This document shows, piece after piece, positions 42,043-52,300 of a stretch of 64,000 bases of DNA. The stretch comes from an uncultured Oscillospiraceae bacterium (lineage in GTDB: Bacteria > Bacillota > Clostridia > Oscillospirales > Oscillospiraceae). The position numbers were made by a program, and so were the translations under genes. Location of the stretch: positions 1 through 64,000 of the forward strand of contig CANQBC010000001.1 of NCBI GenBank assembly GCA_947589225.1. The letters run 5' to 3'. The notes beneath the pieces were generated by a model, which ran no database searches, was not told the origin of the DNA, and saw only the letters and a list, made by a program, of their open reading frames with translations. Position 1 is the stretch's first letter; every line of letters begins with the position of its first letter.

Positions 42043-42858
42043 TCAGTCGGGCCTTTTCGTGCGCTTATACGGACAGATAAGTTTTTCGACAAGTCCCATT
42101 ATCTGATAGCTTAAAATGCCGATTGTCGCGCTGATAAGCACAATATCCCAGAAAACAAGCCTTGTCATACCGCCTTTAAGCGACTGTGAAAGCATACACC
42201 CCAGACCGTTTCCGCCCTGAAGAGTATCCACGAGGATTGAAGCGGTTATCGCCATAGGCGCGGAGATCTTAAGCCCCGTAAAGAAATACGGAATACAAGA
42301 GGGGATAAGCGTTTTTATGTAAAGCTGAAACCGGCTTGACGCGTAGGAGTACATAAGCTCACATTTTTCGCGCTCTACGGCTTTAAATCCCGCGAGAGTA
42401 TTCGCCGAAACGGGATAAAACGTAAGTATCGCAGCTATAACTATACGCGATGTATTTATGTCGCCCGTTATTGAAAGAATTATTGGCGCCATTCCGAGAA
42501 TAGGTATCATTTGAATAAGCATAAGATACGGAAAAGCGATTTTCTCGACTATCCGTGATAGGTTCATAAAAAGCGCCAGGAGATAGCCCAAAACCGTTCC
42601 TATCGCAAAGCCTATTGCCGCTCTTAAAAGCGTCTCTTGACAGGCCGTTCCGACAAGCTCGAACATCGTCATTTTTCCCGAAACCTTCTTGCCGCTGAAA
42701 AAAGCCTCGATGATCTGCCAAAGATGCGGAAGAACATTTACGGGCGTGCGCTTTGTCGCGGCTACAACAAATGCGAAAATCTCCCATACTGCGGCAATTC
42801 CCAGAACCCATACAAAAATAATAAACTTTTGTGAGGAAAAGAATTTCTTAATTTTCAC
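42043..42858 (-). CDS. ABC transporter permease (nitrate/taurine/pyrimidine type)
   Basis: A 271-aa permease with an N-terminal TM (about 12-33), five more helices and the EAA-type loop (KCELMYSYASSRFQLYIKTLIPSCIPYFFTGL, spoken of here by region: residues about 165-200) that contacts the ATPase. It is intact and lies 3 bases after the ATPase gene on the minus strand. The preA-like remnant downstream suggests that the original operon imported a pyrimidine or related N-heterocycle. No substrate-binding protein gene remains here. Codons are less GC-biased than in the core genes. Confidence 0.85.
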   Translation of the reverse strand: MKIKKFFSSQKFIIFVWVLGIAAVWEIFAFVVAATKRTPVNVLPHLWQIIEAFFSGKKVSGKMTMFELVGTACQETLLRAAIGFAIGTVLGYLLALFMNLSRIVEKIAFPYLMLIQMIPILGMAPIILSITGDINTSRIVIAAILTFYPVSANTLAGFKAVEREKCELMYSYASSRFQLYIKTLIPSCIPYFFTGLKISAPMAITASILVDTLQGGNGLGCMLSQSLKGGMTRLVFWDIVLISATIGILSYQIMGLVEKLICPYKRTKRPD

Positions 42859-42861
42859 AGG

Positions 42862-43638
42862 CTATACCCCCTCGAAACTGCCGCGGACTTTAGCGACAAG
42901 CGCGGTAAATTCGGGCGTACTTTTAAGCTTCGCCGTTCTCGGGCGCGGCAGATCAATATCAACGACCGCCGAAAGCCGCCCCGGGTGTGGTGAAAGCACA
43001 CAGACCCTGTCGGAAAGATATACCGCCTCGGAAATGTTGTGCGTTACGAAAACGACAGTTTTGTTTGTCTTGCGCCATATTCTCAGCAAATCATCATGGA
43101 GCTTTTCGCGGGTGAATTCATCAAGTGCGGAAAACGGTTCGTCCATAAGCAGAATTTCGGGGCGAATTGCAAGCGCTCTCGCAATTCCCACACGCTGCTG
43201 CATACCGCCCGAAAGCTGCTGTGGATAGTGATTTGCAAAGTCCGACAGTCCCACAAGTTCAAGCATTTTGTCCGCCCGTTCAAGCCGTTCTGGTTTCGGA
43301 ACGTGCATTATTTCAAGCGGGAGCATAACGTTTTTTCTGACTGTTCGCCAATCGTAAAGCACGGCACTCTGAAAAACTATGCCGTAACGCTGTTTAAGGC
43401 GCGCCTGTCGGGGAGTTTCTCCGCCAACCGTGATGCTTCCCTGTGTTGGCGTAAGCAGGTCAGCAATAATTCTCAGAAGCGTTGTTTTTCCACAGCCCGA
43501 CGGCCCTAAAAGAGAAATAAACTCGCCTTTTCTGATATTAAGCGTCACACTTGTAAGCGCTGTCACATCGCGCCCGTCATTTGTCTTATAGGTCATACCT
43601 ATGTTATCAAGCATTATCTCTTCTGCTCTTTCGTCCAT
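42862..43638 (-). CDS. ABC transporter ATP-binding protein (nitrate/taurine/pyrimidine type)
   Basis: A 258-aa ATPase of the SsuB/TauB/ThiZ group. Walker A GPSGCGKTT, signature LSGGMQQRVGIARALA, Walker B ILLMDEPFSALDE and H-loop VTHNI are all present. ATG 43636-43638 is preferred because GGAAG lies upstream and the fold begins directly; the longer frame covers an attenuator hairpin. It heads the minus-strand operon under a near-consensus promoter, so the truncated transporter is probably still transcribed. Confidence 0.9.
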   Translation of the reverse strand: MDERAEEIMLDNIGMTYKTNDGRDVTALTSVTLNIRKGEFISLLGPSGCGKTTLLRIIADLLTPTQGSITVGGETPRQARLKQRYGIVFQSAVLYDWRTVRKNVMLPLEIMHVPKPERLERADKMLELVGLSDFANHYPQQLSGGMQQRVGIARALAIRPEILLMDEPFSALDEFTREKLHDDLLRIWRKTNKTVVFVTHNISEAVYLSDRVCVLSPHPGRLSAVVDIDLPRPRTAKLKSTPEFTALVAKVRGSFEGV

Positions 43639-43663
43639 TTCTACACTTCCTTTTGGTATAATA

Positions 43664-43700
43664 AAAATCAGACAAGACATGGACGTCATTGTCTGATTTT
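43664..43700. terminator. Attenuator-like hairpin in the ABC operon leader
   Basis: AAAATCAGACAA (43664-43675) pairs perfectly with 43689-43700. On the minus strand the stem is followed by TATTAT and lies between promoter (43745-43772) and ATPase start (43638), so readthrough must be controlled or inefficient. Confidence 0.65.
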
Positions 43701-43744
43701 TTGAATTATTATTTCTTTTGCCTTGCATTTTTCCTTACAAGTTT

Positions 43745-43772
43745 ATTATAACAAATTGAGTTGGCGTGTCAA
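43745..43772 (-). promoter_or_regulatory. Near-consensus promoter of the decayed ABC operon
   Basis: On the minus strand TTGACA (43767-43772), a 16-base spacer and TATAAT (43745-43750); both hexamers are perfect. Confidence 0.85.
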
Positions 43773-44139
43773 TGAGGAAATTCATGATTAGCAATTATTT
43801 GTGATTTTCAACAGATATTTTGCGCGTTTTATCTAAGATTCAACAATTTTAATAATTTTCGAGGGCGGCTTCAGCACATTTTTCAGCTTGAAGTATTCGA
43901 TACGTTGTGCTAAAGCACAAAGAGATTTTGCAAGTTCTTTGCATTTTAAAATTCATTTTCGGACATTTTAATATCCCTCAGGCAATCCCGACGGCGCGGG
44001 ATAAATTTTTTGAAAATCAAGCGAAAAAACAAACGAAGGATTTACCGAAGATTGGATATAGTTTTGTCTGTAACATTGAGGATCGCATAACCCGTCGTGA
44101 AATAATGCGGTCGAATATGACTTTTGGGCGTAAGGTTGC
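43773..44139. other. AT-rich gap without a recognisable gene
   Basis: A 367-bp AT-rich stretch. Short open frames here (for example the one starting at 43907) have no good RBS and show no family resemblance. It separates the pyrimidine-type transporter from the glucosidase fragment and may be decayed coding DNA. Confidence 0.6.
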
Positions 44140-44337
44140 GTGAGTGAATTGGCAGTTAGCCGAAAACCGGACGCGGAACGCCTCCTGGTCATCTGCAACA
44201 TGTCCGGCGACGCGCGCAAATACACCGTCCCGGCCGGCTTCGAGAACGCGGAAATCCTGATCGGAAATTACAAAGGCGTCTCGGACGTCCTGCGCCCCTG
44301 GGAGGCGCGGATGATGTATGAGGGAGGGACAAGATGA
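44140..44337 (+). pseudogene. C-terminal fragment of a GH13 alpha-glucosidase
   Basis: The 65-codon frame contains RLLVICNMSGDARKY, FENAEILIGNYKG and LRPWEARMMY. This is the C-terminal beta-domain ending seen in oligo-1,6-glucosidase/alpha-glucosidase enzymes of family GH13. More than 450 residues, including the catalytic barrel, are absent. The stop overlaps the next remnant's ATG by 4 bases, preserving the old operon junction. Assigned by motif resemblance, not by search. Confidence 0.65.
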
Positions 44338-44543
44338 GCTTTCAAAACGTGATCTTTGACCTCTACGGTACGCTGATCGACATCCGTACCGACGAGCAAA
44401 GCCCCGGGCTCTGGGCGGAGATGGCCCGCGTGTATGCCGAAAACGGCCGCCCCAATATATCCCCCGATGAGCCGGCGCCGGAGGCGGATCTGGCACTCCC
44501 GGAAATGGATCTTTCAAGGGTGCGGGACTTTCTCCTGGACTGA
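44334..44543 (+). pseudogene. Internally deleted HAD-family phosphatase
   Basis: ATG 44334 overlaps the glucosidase tail and has GGGAGGG upstream. The product opens like a HAD hydrolase (NVIFDLYGTLIDIRTDE, D9 as nucleophile), keeps about 45 N-terminal residues, and then jumps to what looks like the normal C-terminal end (ALPEMDLSRVRDFLLD). About 130-150 residues, including motifs II-IV, are missing, so it cannot be catalytic. It was probably a partner in a sugar operon with the GH13 gene. Confidence 0.65.
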
Positions 44544-44573
44544 GAGCCTCCGGTCGGGCGAACATAAGCGGAA

Positions 44574-44607
44574 ATCACTCCGGCGATTATTGGATCGCCG
44601 GAGTGAT
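44574..44607. repeat. 14-bp inverted repeat with a third copy nearby
   Basis: ATCACTCCGGCGAT (44574-44587) and its complement (44594-44607) form a hairpin. The right arm with one extra base, GATCGCCGGAGTGAT, recurs as a direct repeat at 44768-44782, exactly where the GntR-like reading frame is broken. Confidence 0.8.
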
Positions 44608-44688
44608 AAAGTATTATAGAGATTTTCCCCTCTTTGTCAAGACATACCCCGGCTCTGTGCCGGCCCAATAAAAAATTTGTTTTTTCTC

Positions 44689-44728
44689 TTGACAAGCCGT
44701 ACATACTGTGTATACTGTATATATACAG
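44689..44728 (+). promoter_or_regulatory. Orphan promoter with palindromic GntR-type operator
   Basis: TTGACA (44689-44694), a 16-base spacer and TATACT (44711-44716) form a strong promoter. A perfect 14-bp palindrome CTGTATATATACAG (44715-44728) overlaps the -10 and start region, as in autoregulated YtrA-type GntR genes. Confidence 0.75.
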
Positions 44729-44746
44729 GCGACTGTGAGGGATGCC

Positions 44747-44770
44747 ATGAATATCATCATATCCAATGAT
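44747..44770 (+). pseudogene. Stub of a YtrA-type GntR regulator gene
   Basis: ATG 44747 (GAGGG upstream) encodes MNIIISND, the usual opening of YtrA-subfamily GntR repressors. After 8 codons the sequence changes at the direct repeat GATCGCCGGAGTGAT into unrelated DNA. The frame stays open to 45304 but is antisense to a response-regulator fragment and the LytTR gene. Recognition rests on a very short match supported by the promoter and operator. Confidence 0.5.
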
Positions 44771-44799
44771 CGCCGGAGTGATCGCGTCCGTCGGTTTTT

Positions 44800-45080
44800 C
44801 TCTGTCCTATCTGCCGGAAGGGCCTGTATTTTGGCAATCAGCACCGCGGAGTCAAAGGGCTTGGCAATAAAATCGTCCGCGCCAAGCCCCATGGCCATGA
44901 CGATATTCATGTTGTCGGAGGTGAAGGAGATGAAAATGATCGGCACTTTGGAAACCTTGCGGATCTCGCCGCGCCAATGGTATCCGCTGAGTACCGGAAG
45001 GCCGATGTCCAGCGGGACGATATGCGGCCGGCACTCGGCAAAATCCGTCATCACCTCACGAAAAATCCCCACAACGCGGC
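44800..45080 (-). pseudogene. Response-regulator receiver fragment (BceR-like)
   Basis: The minus strand encodes about 90 residues of a receiver domain: LDIGLPVLSGYHW with the phospho-accepting Asp, SKVPIIFISF, the MNIVMAMGLGADDFIAKPF segment with the conserved Lys, and AKIQAL. Both the N-terminal strand with the acidic pair and the C-terminal DNA-binding domain are missing. The wording of these motifs resembles BceR-type regulators of peptide-antibiotic resistance. No matching kinase or ABC pair is nearby. Confidence 0.7.
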
Positions 45081-45173
45081 ATTCGAGGGCCCACATTCTG
45101 TGCTTTTTCTTTTATCGCTCCGAAATGCCGTGGTCAACCTCCACGATCAATTATTTTCGCGGGGGCGGAACCG

Positions 45174-45986
45174 TCATTTTTCCTCGCCTTCCTGTAAGAG
45201 CAGTTTTTTTATGTGGGTATATTTCTTCTCCGGGATGGGCAGCTCCGTCCCGTCCGACAGGGACACGGAGAAGCGGCGGATCTCCCGCACATGGGAGGGA
45301 TTGAGCAGATAGCCGGCGTGCGCGCGCAGAAAAAGCCCCGGATATTTCTTTTCAAAACCGGGCAGCGTTTCGTTTATGGTGACCACGCCTCTTACGGTGT
45401 GTATCTGCAGCTTTGCTGAACGCTTAACGGTTTCAATATACAGGATACTGGCCGCCGCGATGCGGTGTACGCTCATGTCCGACGCTTTTACGGTCACATA
45501 TTTCTCCGGTCCTTCGAGGAGACGAACCGGCGTGTGTACTTCCTCATAGTGGACGGGATAAATGGTGTCCCGGCTGTCGTACTTCCACAGGTTGCTGATG
45601 TGCAGCATGACGATCTCCTGCCTGGATACCCATCCGTCGGCGGTTTTCGCCCGCTTCTCCCGCCAGGTATAGTGCAGCAGCTGGTCGTGCAGATCCGTGT
45701 TGCCGCTGGGGTAATGGGTGTAAATGTCGTAATGCAGAAGGATCTCCTTCACATGGCTGTGCGGAGAAACGCACAGGGCCTTAATGCTGCCCATGGTAAA
45801 GGTCAGGGAATGTTCTTCCTCCGCAAAGATCCGCGTCAGGTTTTCCCTGCCCTGTATCTGCTGCCTCTGGGCGGGCCCAAGCCATACGATGTCGTCGCTG
45901 ATGCTTTCAAAAAACGGCTCTAAATTGTTCTTGTAGTACTCCGTGATAATATAAATGGAGCGATTAATAAGCTCATCCGTTTTCAT
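45174..45986 (-). CDS. LytTR transcription factor with SnoaL-like N-terminal domain
   Basis: A 270-aa regulator. ATG 45984-45986 is chosen for its RBS (GGGGGTGATG). Residues about 1-130 resemble a SnoaL/NTF2-like fold (YYKNNLEPFFESISDDIVWLG region, with a central RENLTRIF), a possible ligand-binding module in place of a receiver. Residues about 165-265 are a LytTR DNA-binding domain (ILYIETVKRSAKLQIHT and FLRAHAGYLLNPSHVREI). No kinase partner is adjacent. It faces the giant SLH gene, with both promoters in a ~100-bp region, so control of that surface protein and autoregulation are the obvious hypotheses. Confidence 0.8.
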   Translation of the reverse strand: MKTDELINRSIYIITEYYKNNLEPFFESISDDIVWLGPAQRQQIQGRENLTRIFAEEEHSLTFTMGSIKALCVSPHSHVKEILLHYDIYTHYPSGNTDLHDQLLHYTWREKRAKTADGWVSRQEIVMLHISNLWKYDSRDTIYPVHYEEVHTPVRLLEGPEKYVTVKASDMSVHRIAAASILYIETVKRSAKLQIHTVRGVVTINETLPGFEKKYPGLFLRAHAGYLLNPSHVREIRRFSVSLSDGTELPIPEKKYTHIKKLLLQEGEEK

Positions 45987-46026
45987 GACATCACCCCCAG
46001 ACCGAAATATACAGGCGTTTTTTCCT

Positions 46027-46055
46027 ATTATACGCCGCAAGCCGTAAAAAAACAA
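46027..46055 (-). promoter_or_regulatory. Sigma-A promoter of the LytTR gene
   Basis: On the minus strand TTGTTT (46050-46055), a 17-base spacer and TATAAT (46027-46032), 41 bases before the start codon. Confidence 0.75.
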
Positions 46056-46095
46056 GTGATTTAACATAAAAGACGGGCGAAAAAAATAAAAATTG

Positions 46096-46124
46096 TTGAA
46101 AATAAAAGCGCAAAACACTATAAT
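46096..46124 (+). promoter_or_regulatory. Sigma-A promoter of the giant SLH gene
   Basis: TTGAAA (46096-46101), a 17-base spacer and TATAAT (46119-46124); predicted start near 46131, leaving a 5' leader of about 175 bases. Confidence 0.8.
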
Positions 46125-46218
46125 CAATCTATTATACCAGACTGTGGATGCTCGGCGTGATCATCCGCGCGGTCACAGGTATCGTGATTGTATAGGAAGG
46201 TATTGGGGCCGTTTTGAC

Positions 46219-46259
46219 GGCACGGGCCCCGTGCCGCTCCATGGGGGCCTCCCCCATGG
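46219..46259 (+). promoter_or_regulatory. Two GC hairpins in the giant-gene leader
   Basis: GGCACGGG/CCCCGTGCC (46219-46235) and CCATGGGGG-CCT-CCCCCATGG (46239-46259) lie back to back, 31 bases upstream of the AAAGGAGGAG Shine-Dalgarno. There is no T-tract, so they may stabilise the mRNA rather than terminate it. Confidence 0.6.
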
Positions 46260-46306
46260 GACCGCCCTCCGGAAAGCATGAAAAATCTCAAAAGGAGGAG
46301 ATCCTC

Positions 46307-49300
46307 ATGAAGAAAAGACTGCTCAGCCTGTTCCTGGCTCTGGTCATGACAACGTCTCTGCTCCCGGTGCTCTCGACGCCGGCAGCGGCGGCGGAGCCAA
46401 CGAAGGGCGCCTTCGGCCTCTCGCCGGAGGAACCGCTGACCGAAGCTGAAAAGTGGAAGTATCTGGCCAGCGCCCCCTTTGGCGCCATCAATCAGAGCAA
46501 TCAGGACGAAAACATCACCCTGAACCAGAAAAGCGAGCTCTTCCTGAGCTACGGCTGGGACGTGAACAAGGGGGGCGCCGCCAACTGGATGCGCACCTTT
46601 GACGCCAGCCCCGGCGGCGAGAGCGTGGGCGATCTTCAGGAACTGGTGAATGTGGACAACAGATACACCACCGCCGCGTCCAACAAGACCGACTGGAAAG
46701 CCTACTTTGCCGACAGCGCCGGCTTCAACCCGGGTTCGGGCAAAGACCAGTACATCGCCTATTTGTACTTTACTGCCGGCGGGCCGGTCCACCTGAAGGT
46801 GCTGGACAGAGGTCTGAACCAAAAGGCCGATGTTTATGTCAGCAACAACCATGTGTCCCCCAGCAAGATCGACTCCTATGAGGGCGGCGGTATGCTGGCC
46901 GTAGTGGGCGGCGACTTCGACAGGGATGGCAAGGATACCATCGTCATCAACACCGCCGGCGAAGGTCTGCGGGAATACAGCTTCAGCGGCAGCAGCCTGT
47001 CACCGGTGGTGAACAGGATCTCCGCCCCGACCATCGACTCGATTCTGAATAACGGCAGAACCTTCGTGAAGCTGGTGGCAGAGGACGTGGATCGGGACGG
47101 CTATGACGAACTGGTGGCCTCCACCAGCTCGGGAAATGGCGGCTCCGGTTCCTACCTGTGTGTCTTGGACAAGATAGACGGCGCATGGAGCGAGACCTAT
47201 GCTCGCCAGTTTTCAGAGGCCACCGGCTTCTCCGCCGACGTGGGCAACGTGATTGCCTCCGCCTCCGAGGATATGCCCGAGATCGTCGCCGCCGGCTTCA
47301 CGCCGGGCAGAGATGACAAATTTAAATATTTCGTCCTCGGGTTCGATGGCTGGCAGTCCCAGCTGGCCAACGGGGAAAACTGGACCGCCAACTATAAGAT
47401 CATCATGAGCGGCGAGACCGACAGCAACGACTTTACCGAGGGCGGCCACTACCACGGCGATGGCTACATACATCCCATCCAGGTGGCCTGCTTCAACTAC
47501 CAGGGCGGCGCCAACGCCGAGGCGGCCTTCATCTCCGGCTCTGTGTACACCTTCTCCAACGCCGGGGAGAGCGGGGACTACACCATGAGCAAAGCGTACA
47601 CCTACGGCTACTTCAATGACGACGATGACGGCCGCGACGGCTGGCTGGTCGCCAATAACCAGATCGAGGACGTTGCCGTCGGCAATTTCGACGGCAACAA
47701 CAGCGGCCGGGAACAGGTAGCTTTTGTTACCCTGGCAAAGCAGAGCGGCCGTAACAACAGCTGGTCCTTCATGGCCATATACAAGTACACGCCCAAGGTC
47801 GAGAACGACGTCACCCAGGGCGGCGACTGGTCGGCCGTGGACGGCAACTGGTTTATTGGCAGGAAGGGCAAGAGCTTCGTGACCCTCACCTCCTTCGATG
47901 ACGATACCGACAGCGTCGTCGCCAAATACAGCGGTCTGGAGAAGACCTACTCCAAGCCCGACGTCCTGGCCGTGCTGGAGACCTTCCCCTACTTCGAGGA
48001 GCTGGGGGACGACGCCTGGGGCGAGAGCACCGTGACCTACTCCACCAAGACCGGCGGCGGCTCCTCCATCTCCAACTCCCACAGCCTCCACACCAGCATC
48101 GTCGCCGGTTTTGAGTACACCGACCCCATCACCGGCAGTGGCGGCGGCATAGAGTCCACCATCGAAAACAACTTCACCTGGGCCACGGAGAAGGAGACTA
48201 CCCGGGAATATGCCCTGGAGTTCGCCAACAACTCCGGTCAGAACCAGGTGGTGGTCTACCGCACCCCGGTGCTGGACTATACCTATAAAAATGTAAACGG
48301 CGGCTCGCCCATACATATCCAAAAAGCGCTGGATCCGGAGTATGCCATGATCCCCCTGGAGGATTACAATGCCCAGGCTGCCAACTATGACATGACCATC
48401 ATCGACGAGTCCAAGCTCTGCGAGCCGGGCAACCCCTTCTCCTATCCCGCCAACTGGTCCGGCGCCACCGCGGCGGACATGGTGAACGGCAAGGATGCCG
48501 ACGTGGGCACCAACTGGGTGGCATACTCTACCAACGGCAACATCACCCAGGGCTTCGAGTACGAGGAGACCAACACGAAATCCTTCACCTATGACCTGTC
48601 CGTGGACTTCTCCGCCTACGCCATCTGCCTGGGCATCAAGTTTGGCTACGGCGCCGGCTACGGCTATGAGTACACCACCAGCACCATCAATACCAACGGC
48701 GTGGATAAGTCCGGCACCATCAACGGCATCGGGAACGACTACCCGGGCTATGACTTCCAGTGGCGCTTCGCCCACTGGATGGCGGATTTCTCAGGCGACA
48801 AGATCCCCGTGCTGGGCTTCCTGGTTCAGAACCAGACCGCGCCTCCCTCCCCCGCCGTCAACCTGAGCGGTTCGGACATCACTACCGACTCCTTCACCCT
48901 TACCTGGGATGAGGGCTCCCGCCCCGCCAACGAGTACCGGGTCTACATCCAGTACGGCGAGGACGACTATGAGCTCCTGGGCGTGGTAGACCGGCCCGAA
49001 TTCGGCGCCGACTACGGGTATAAGGTCGACGGCCTCCAGCCCGGCGAGACCTATACCTTCGTGGTTCGCGGCTACGGCGACGGCAAGGAGTCTGTGGACA
49101 GCGAGAGCTACACCCTCACCACCAATGCCGACTCCGAGCAGCGTGTCAACATCAACAAAGTGGATGATGTGACCGTCCCCGTGGGCGGCACCGCCACCTT
49201 CCGGACCACCGTGGATCTCGTCAGCGCCCAGAGCGTATCCTACCACTGGCAGTACCGGGAGAAGGGCAAGAACGTCTGGCAGGACGTCACCGGCGTAAAT

Positions 49301-52300
49301 TCAACCCTCACACTCCCCAATGTGACCAAGGAGATGGACGGCAACCAGTACCGTCTGATGGTGACGGCCCGTGTGGGCGTCACCCGCTACACCTATTACA
49401 GCAACACCGCCACCCTGACCATCGGCGCCAATCCCACCGAGGCAACGGTGTCGATGAGAGGCTTTACCGATGGCAGCGGAACCAAGGAAGCCCCGTACAC
49501 CGGCCAGGGTTCCTATATCGGCACCACGGAAAAGACCGAGCCGCAGGAGCAGACTTTCAACGGTGCTTTCGAGCATAACGGCCACACCGACCCGGTCTAC
49601 ACCGTGGATGGTAAGCAGGTCGCCGTCTGCACCATCACCGACCCGGATACCAAGGTCTCCACGAAAACGTATTATGAGGTCGCCCTTGCCGAGGACAAGA
49701 GCGTCTCACCCGAGGGTTACCGGGAGCTTCCCACCTCGACGAAGTGGGTCACAGGCGACGACGATGCAGATGTGGAAACATCGGATCTGGTGGACTTCGA
49801 CGGCGAGACCGTCTCCAAAGTCGTGGGCAGCGACACCTACTACCAGATGGCCGAGTGGATAGAGACGGATGGGGCCATCACCCCCGGCAGCGTCAAGACC
49901 TACTGGATAAAGCTGAGCGACGCGGAGACAAAGTATTATGACGAGGCCGAGGGCGGCAGCTTCACGGAATCCGCGTTCTCGCCCTCTATGGACGAAAACG
50001 CCTATACCTCCCCCGTGTACAAAGGCTCTACGGCCCTCAAGCTCATCCTGACCGAGGATGACGGTATGTTCGCCATGGATATATCCGGCGCCGACCTGAA
50101 GACCGGCGCCAACGGGGCCAGAGACCCGTCCTTCCAGAAAGTCCGCGCCAAGGTTGTCATTAATGTGGGCGGCACGGAAGTGGATGTGGACACAGTTACC
50201 CAGATGTACACCTACACTCAGCAGGTCATGGTGACCACCACTGAGGAGAAATCCAGCACCGGCAATGAGCTCACCCTCAACGGAGTGCTGCGATATCAAA
50301 ACAGCGGTGCGGCTCTGCCCGCGGGCACTGCGGGCAGCTTCGTCATCGTCAACATGAACACCGGTACGGCCGCCACCATCAACGCCACCGTGTCCGGCAA
50401 CCAGGGGAGGATGAGCTCCACCTGGATCGCGCCCACCCCGGGCCTGTACGCCATCCGGGCCACCACTCCCAGCACCTCCACCCTGGGCGCCGCCGTCTCT
50501 ACAAACACCATTTACTATCAGGCGGGCGGCGACCCGGATGCCACAGAGTACCGCATCGTCACCGCCGGTACCCAGGTCTCTCCGGAGTCTGTGATCTACG
50601 GGAACTCCGCCATTCTGGAGCTCAGCACCCGCACCGGCAGCACCGGCTCCTGGAGCAATGTGAGTGACCTGAGCGGGAAATACATCGAACTGATCACCCC
50701 GGATCGGGAGAGCGAGAAGCTGGATACCCTCACCCTGAGTACCTCCGGCCGCCCCGCGGGCACCTATACCGTCCGCGTCTGGGCCAGCGAAAGCGAGTAT
50801 GATCAGTACCACCTCTCCAGTCCGGCCAAGGCCCTGGCCAGCGCCTCCATCCGGATCGACTACGCCAAAGTGACCATCTCTCCGGACAGGAAAGATGTGG
50901 CCCTGCCCACGAATCTGAATCAGATCGGCGTGAAACAGACGCACGAGGGCGGTGTGGATACAGATTTCAACGAGCTCAGCCAGCATATCGAGGTGGTCTG
51001 CGGCCTGTACGAGAAAGACGGCAGTATGCCGGCGGATCGGTTCGGCCGCTACACCGTATTCCTTCAGTGGAAGGAAGACGATGCTTCCCAGAAATATAAG
51101 GAGAAGATAGAGGCGTCCTACCAGGTGACCCTCGAGAGTGACAGCATTGAGCGTCTGGTGGAGATCGCCCCCGTGAACTTCCAGAGCGGCGTGGGCGGCT
51201 CTATTTCCGGCGCCGTGACCTCGGACAATTCCACCCTGAACTTTGCCAGCGGCCAGAGCCAGCGCTTTGGCTCCACCCTGCAGTTCACCGCCCATCCCAC
51301 GGACAATCATTATGTCAGCGAGTGGAAGTTCAACGGCCAGGTTCTGGACAAGAGTGAACTGCCCGTTGGCGTGACCATCACCGAGATGGGCTCCAGCTCC
51401 AGCGAGGTTCTGCGGATCGACAGCTTCGGTCAGGATCACCTGGCGGAGGCCGACGGCAGTACCCCCGAGGGACAGCTCACCGTGGAGGTCAGCTTCACCA
51501 ACCAGCGGGCCCGTGTACAGTACGGCTCCAACGGCGGCGGTAATCTGACCGCGGCCCTGAGCAGCGGTTCCGGCCTGGAGAACGGCGCCAACATCAACTA
51601 CGGCGCCACCATCGTGTTCACCGCCGCCCCCAACGCCGGGCAGATGGTGGAGTCCTGGACCGTGAACGGCGACATGTACAAATATTCCAGCGGTGAAACC
51701 TACCGGGAGAATACCCTCACCCTGTCGGACATCCAGCAGGCCGACGTGATGGACGGCACCCTCACGGTCACCGTCACCTTCACGACCGAGAAGAAGGTCA
51801 ATGTGAACTACTCCATGGTTGCCCAGGCGGCGGAGAGCGAGGACTGGGTGATCTTCTCCGGCGGCAGCATCAGTGTCACCACTTCTGACGGCAGGTTGAT
51901 CCCGGGTCATGTCCCCGGTAACTCCGGTACCCTCACCTCGACCCAGGGCAAGGCCCTCACCTTCACGGCCGAGATCAGCGAGGCCGACCAAAACGCGGTT
52001 CGGCAGTGGCAGTTCCGGACCAGCGCCGAAGGCGATTGGGTCACCGTGGAGGACTCCAACGGTCAGAACAGCTTCACCTACGAGAACCCCGACACCGACA
52101 CGCTGGAGGTTCGGGTCTGCATCGACCGCGCTCAGGTGTACAGCCTGAGCTGGGGGATCAAGATGAAGGACAACAGTGAGGTTCCCGAGGAGGCGCAAGC
52201 CGAGCTCACCGCCATGAGCAACAGCCAGCCCATCGAGCAGACGAGCCACACCGCCCACATTGCCGTGGACTTCACCCTGTCCCTCAGCGACGACTACTAT

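Noticed and set aside
44708-45304. Single plus-strand gene of 198 codons
   Set aside because: Only the first 8 codons from 44747 look like a GntR regulator; the rest is antisense to a receiver fragment and the LytTR gene.
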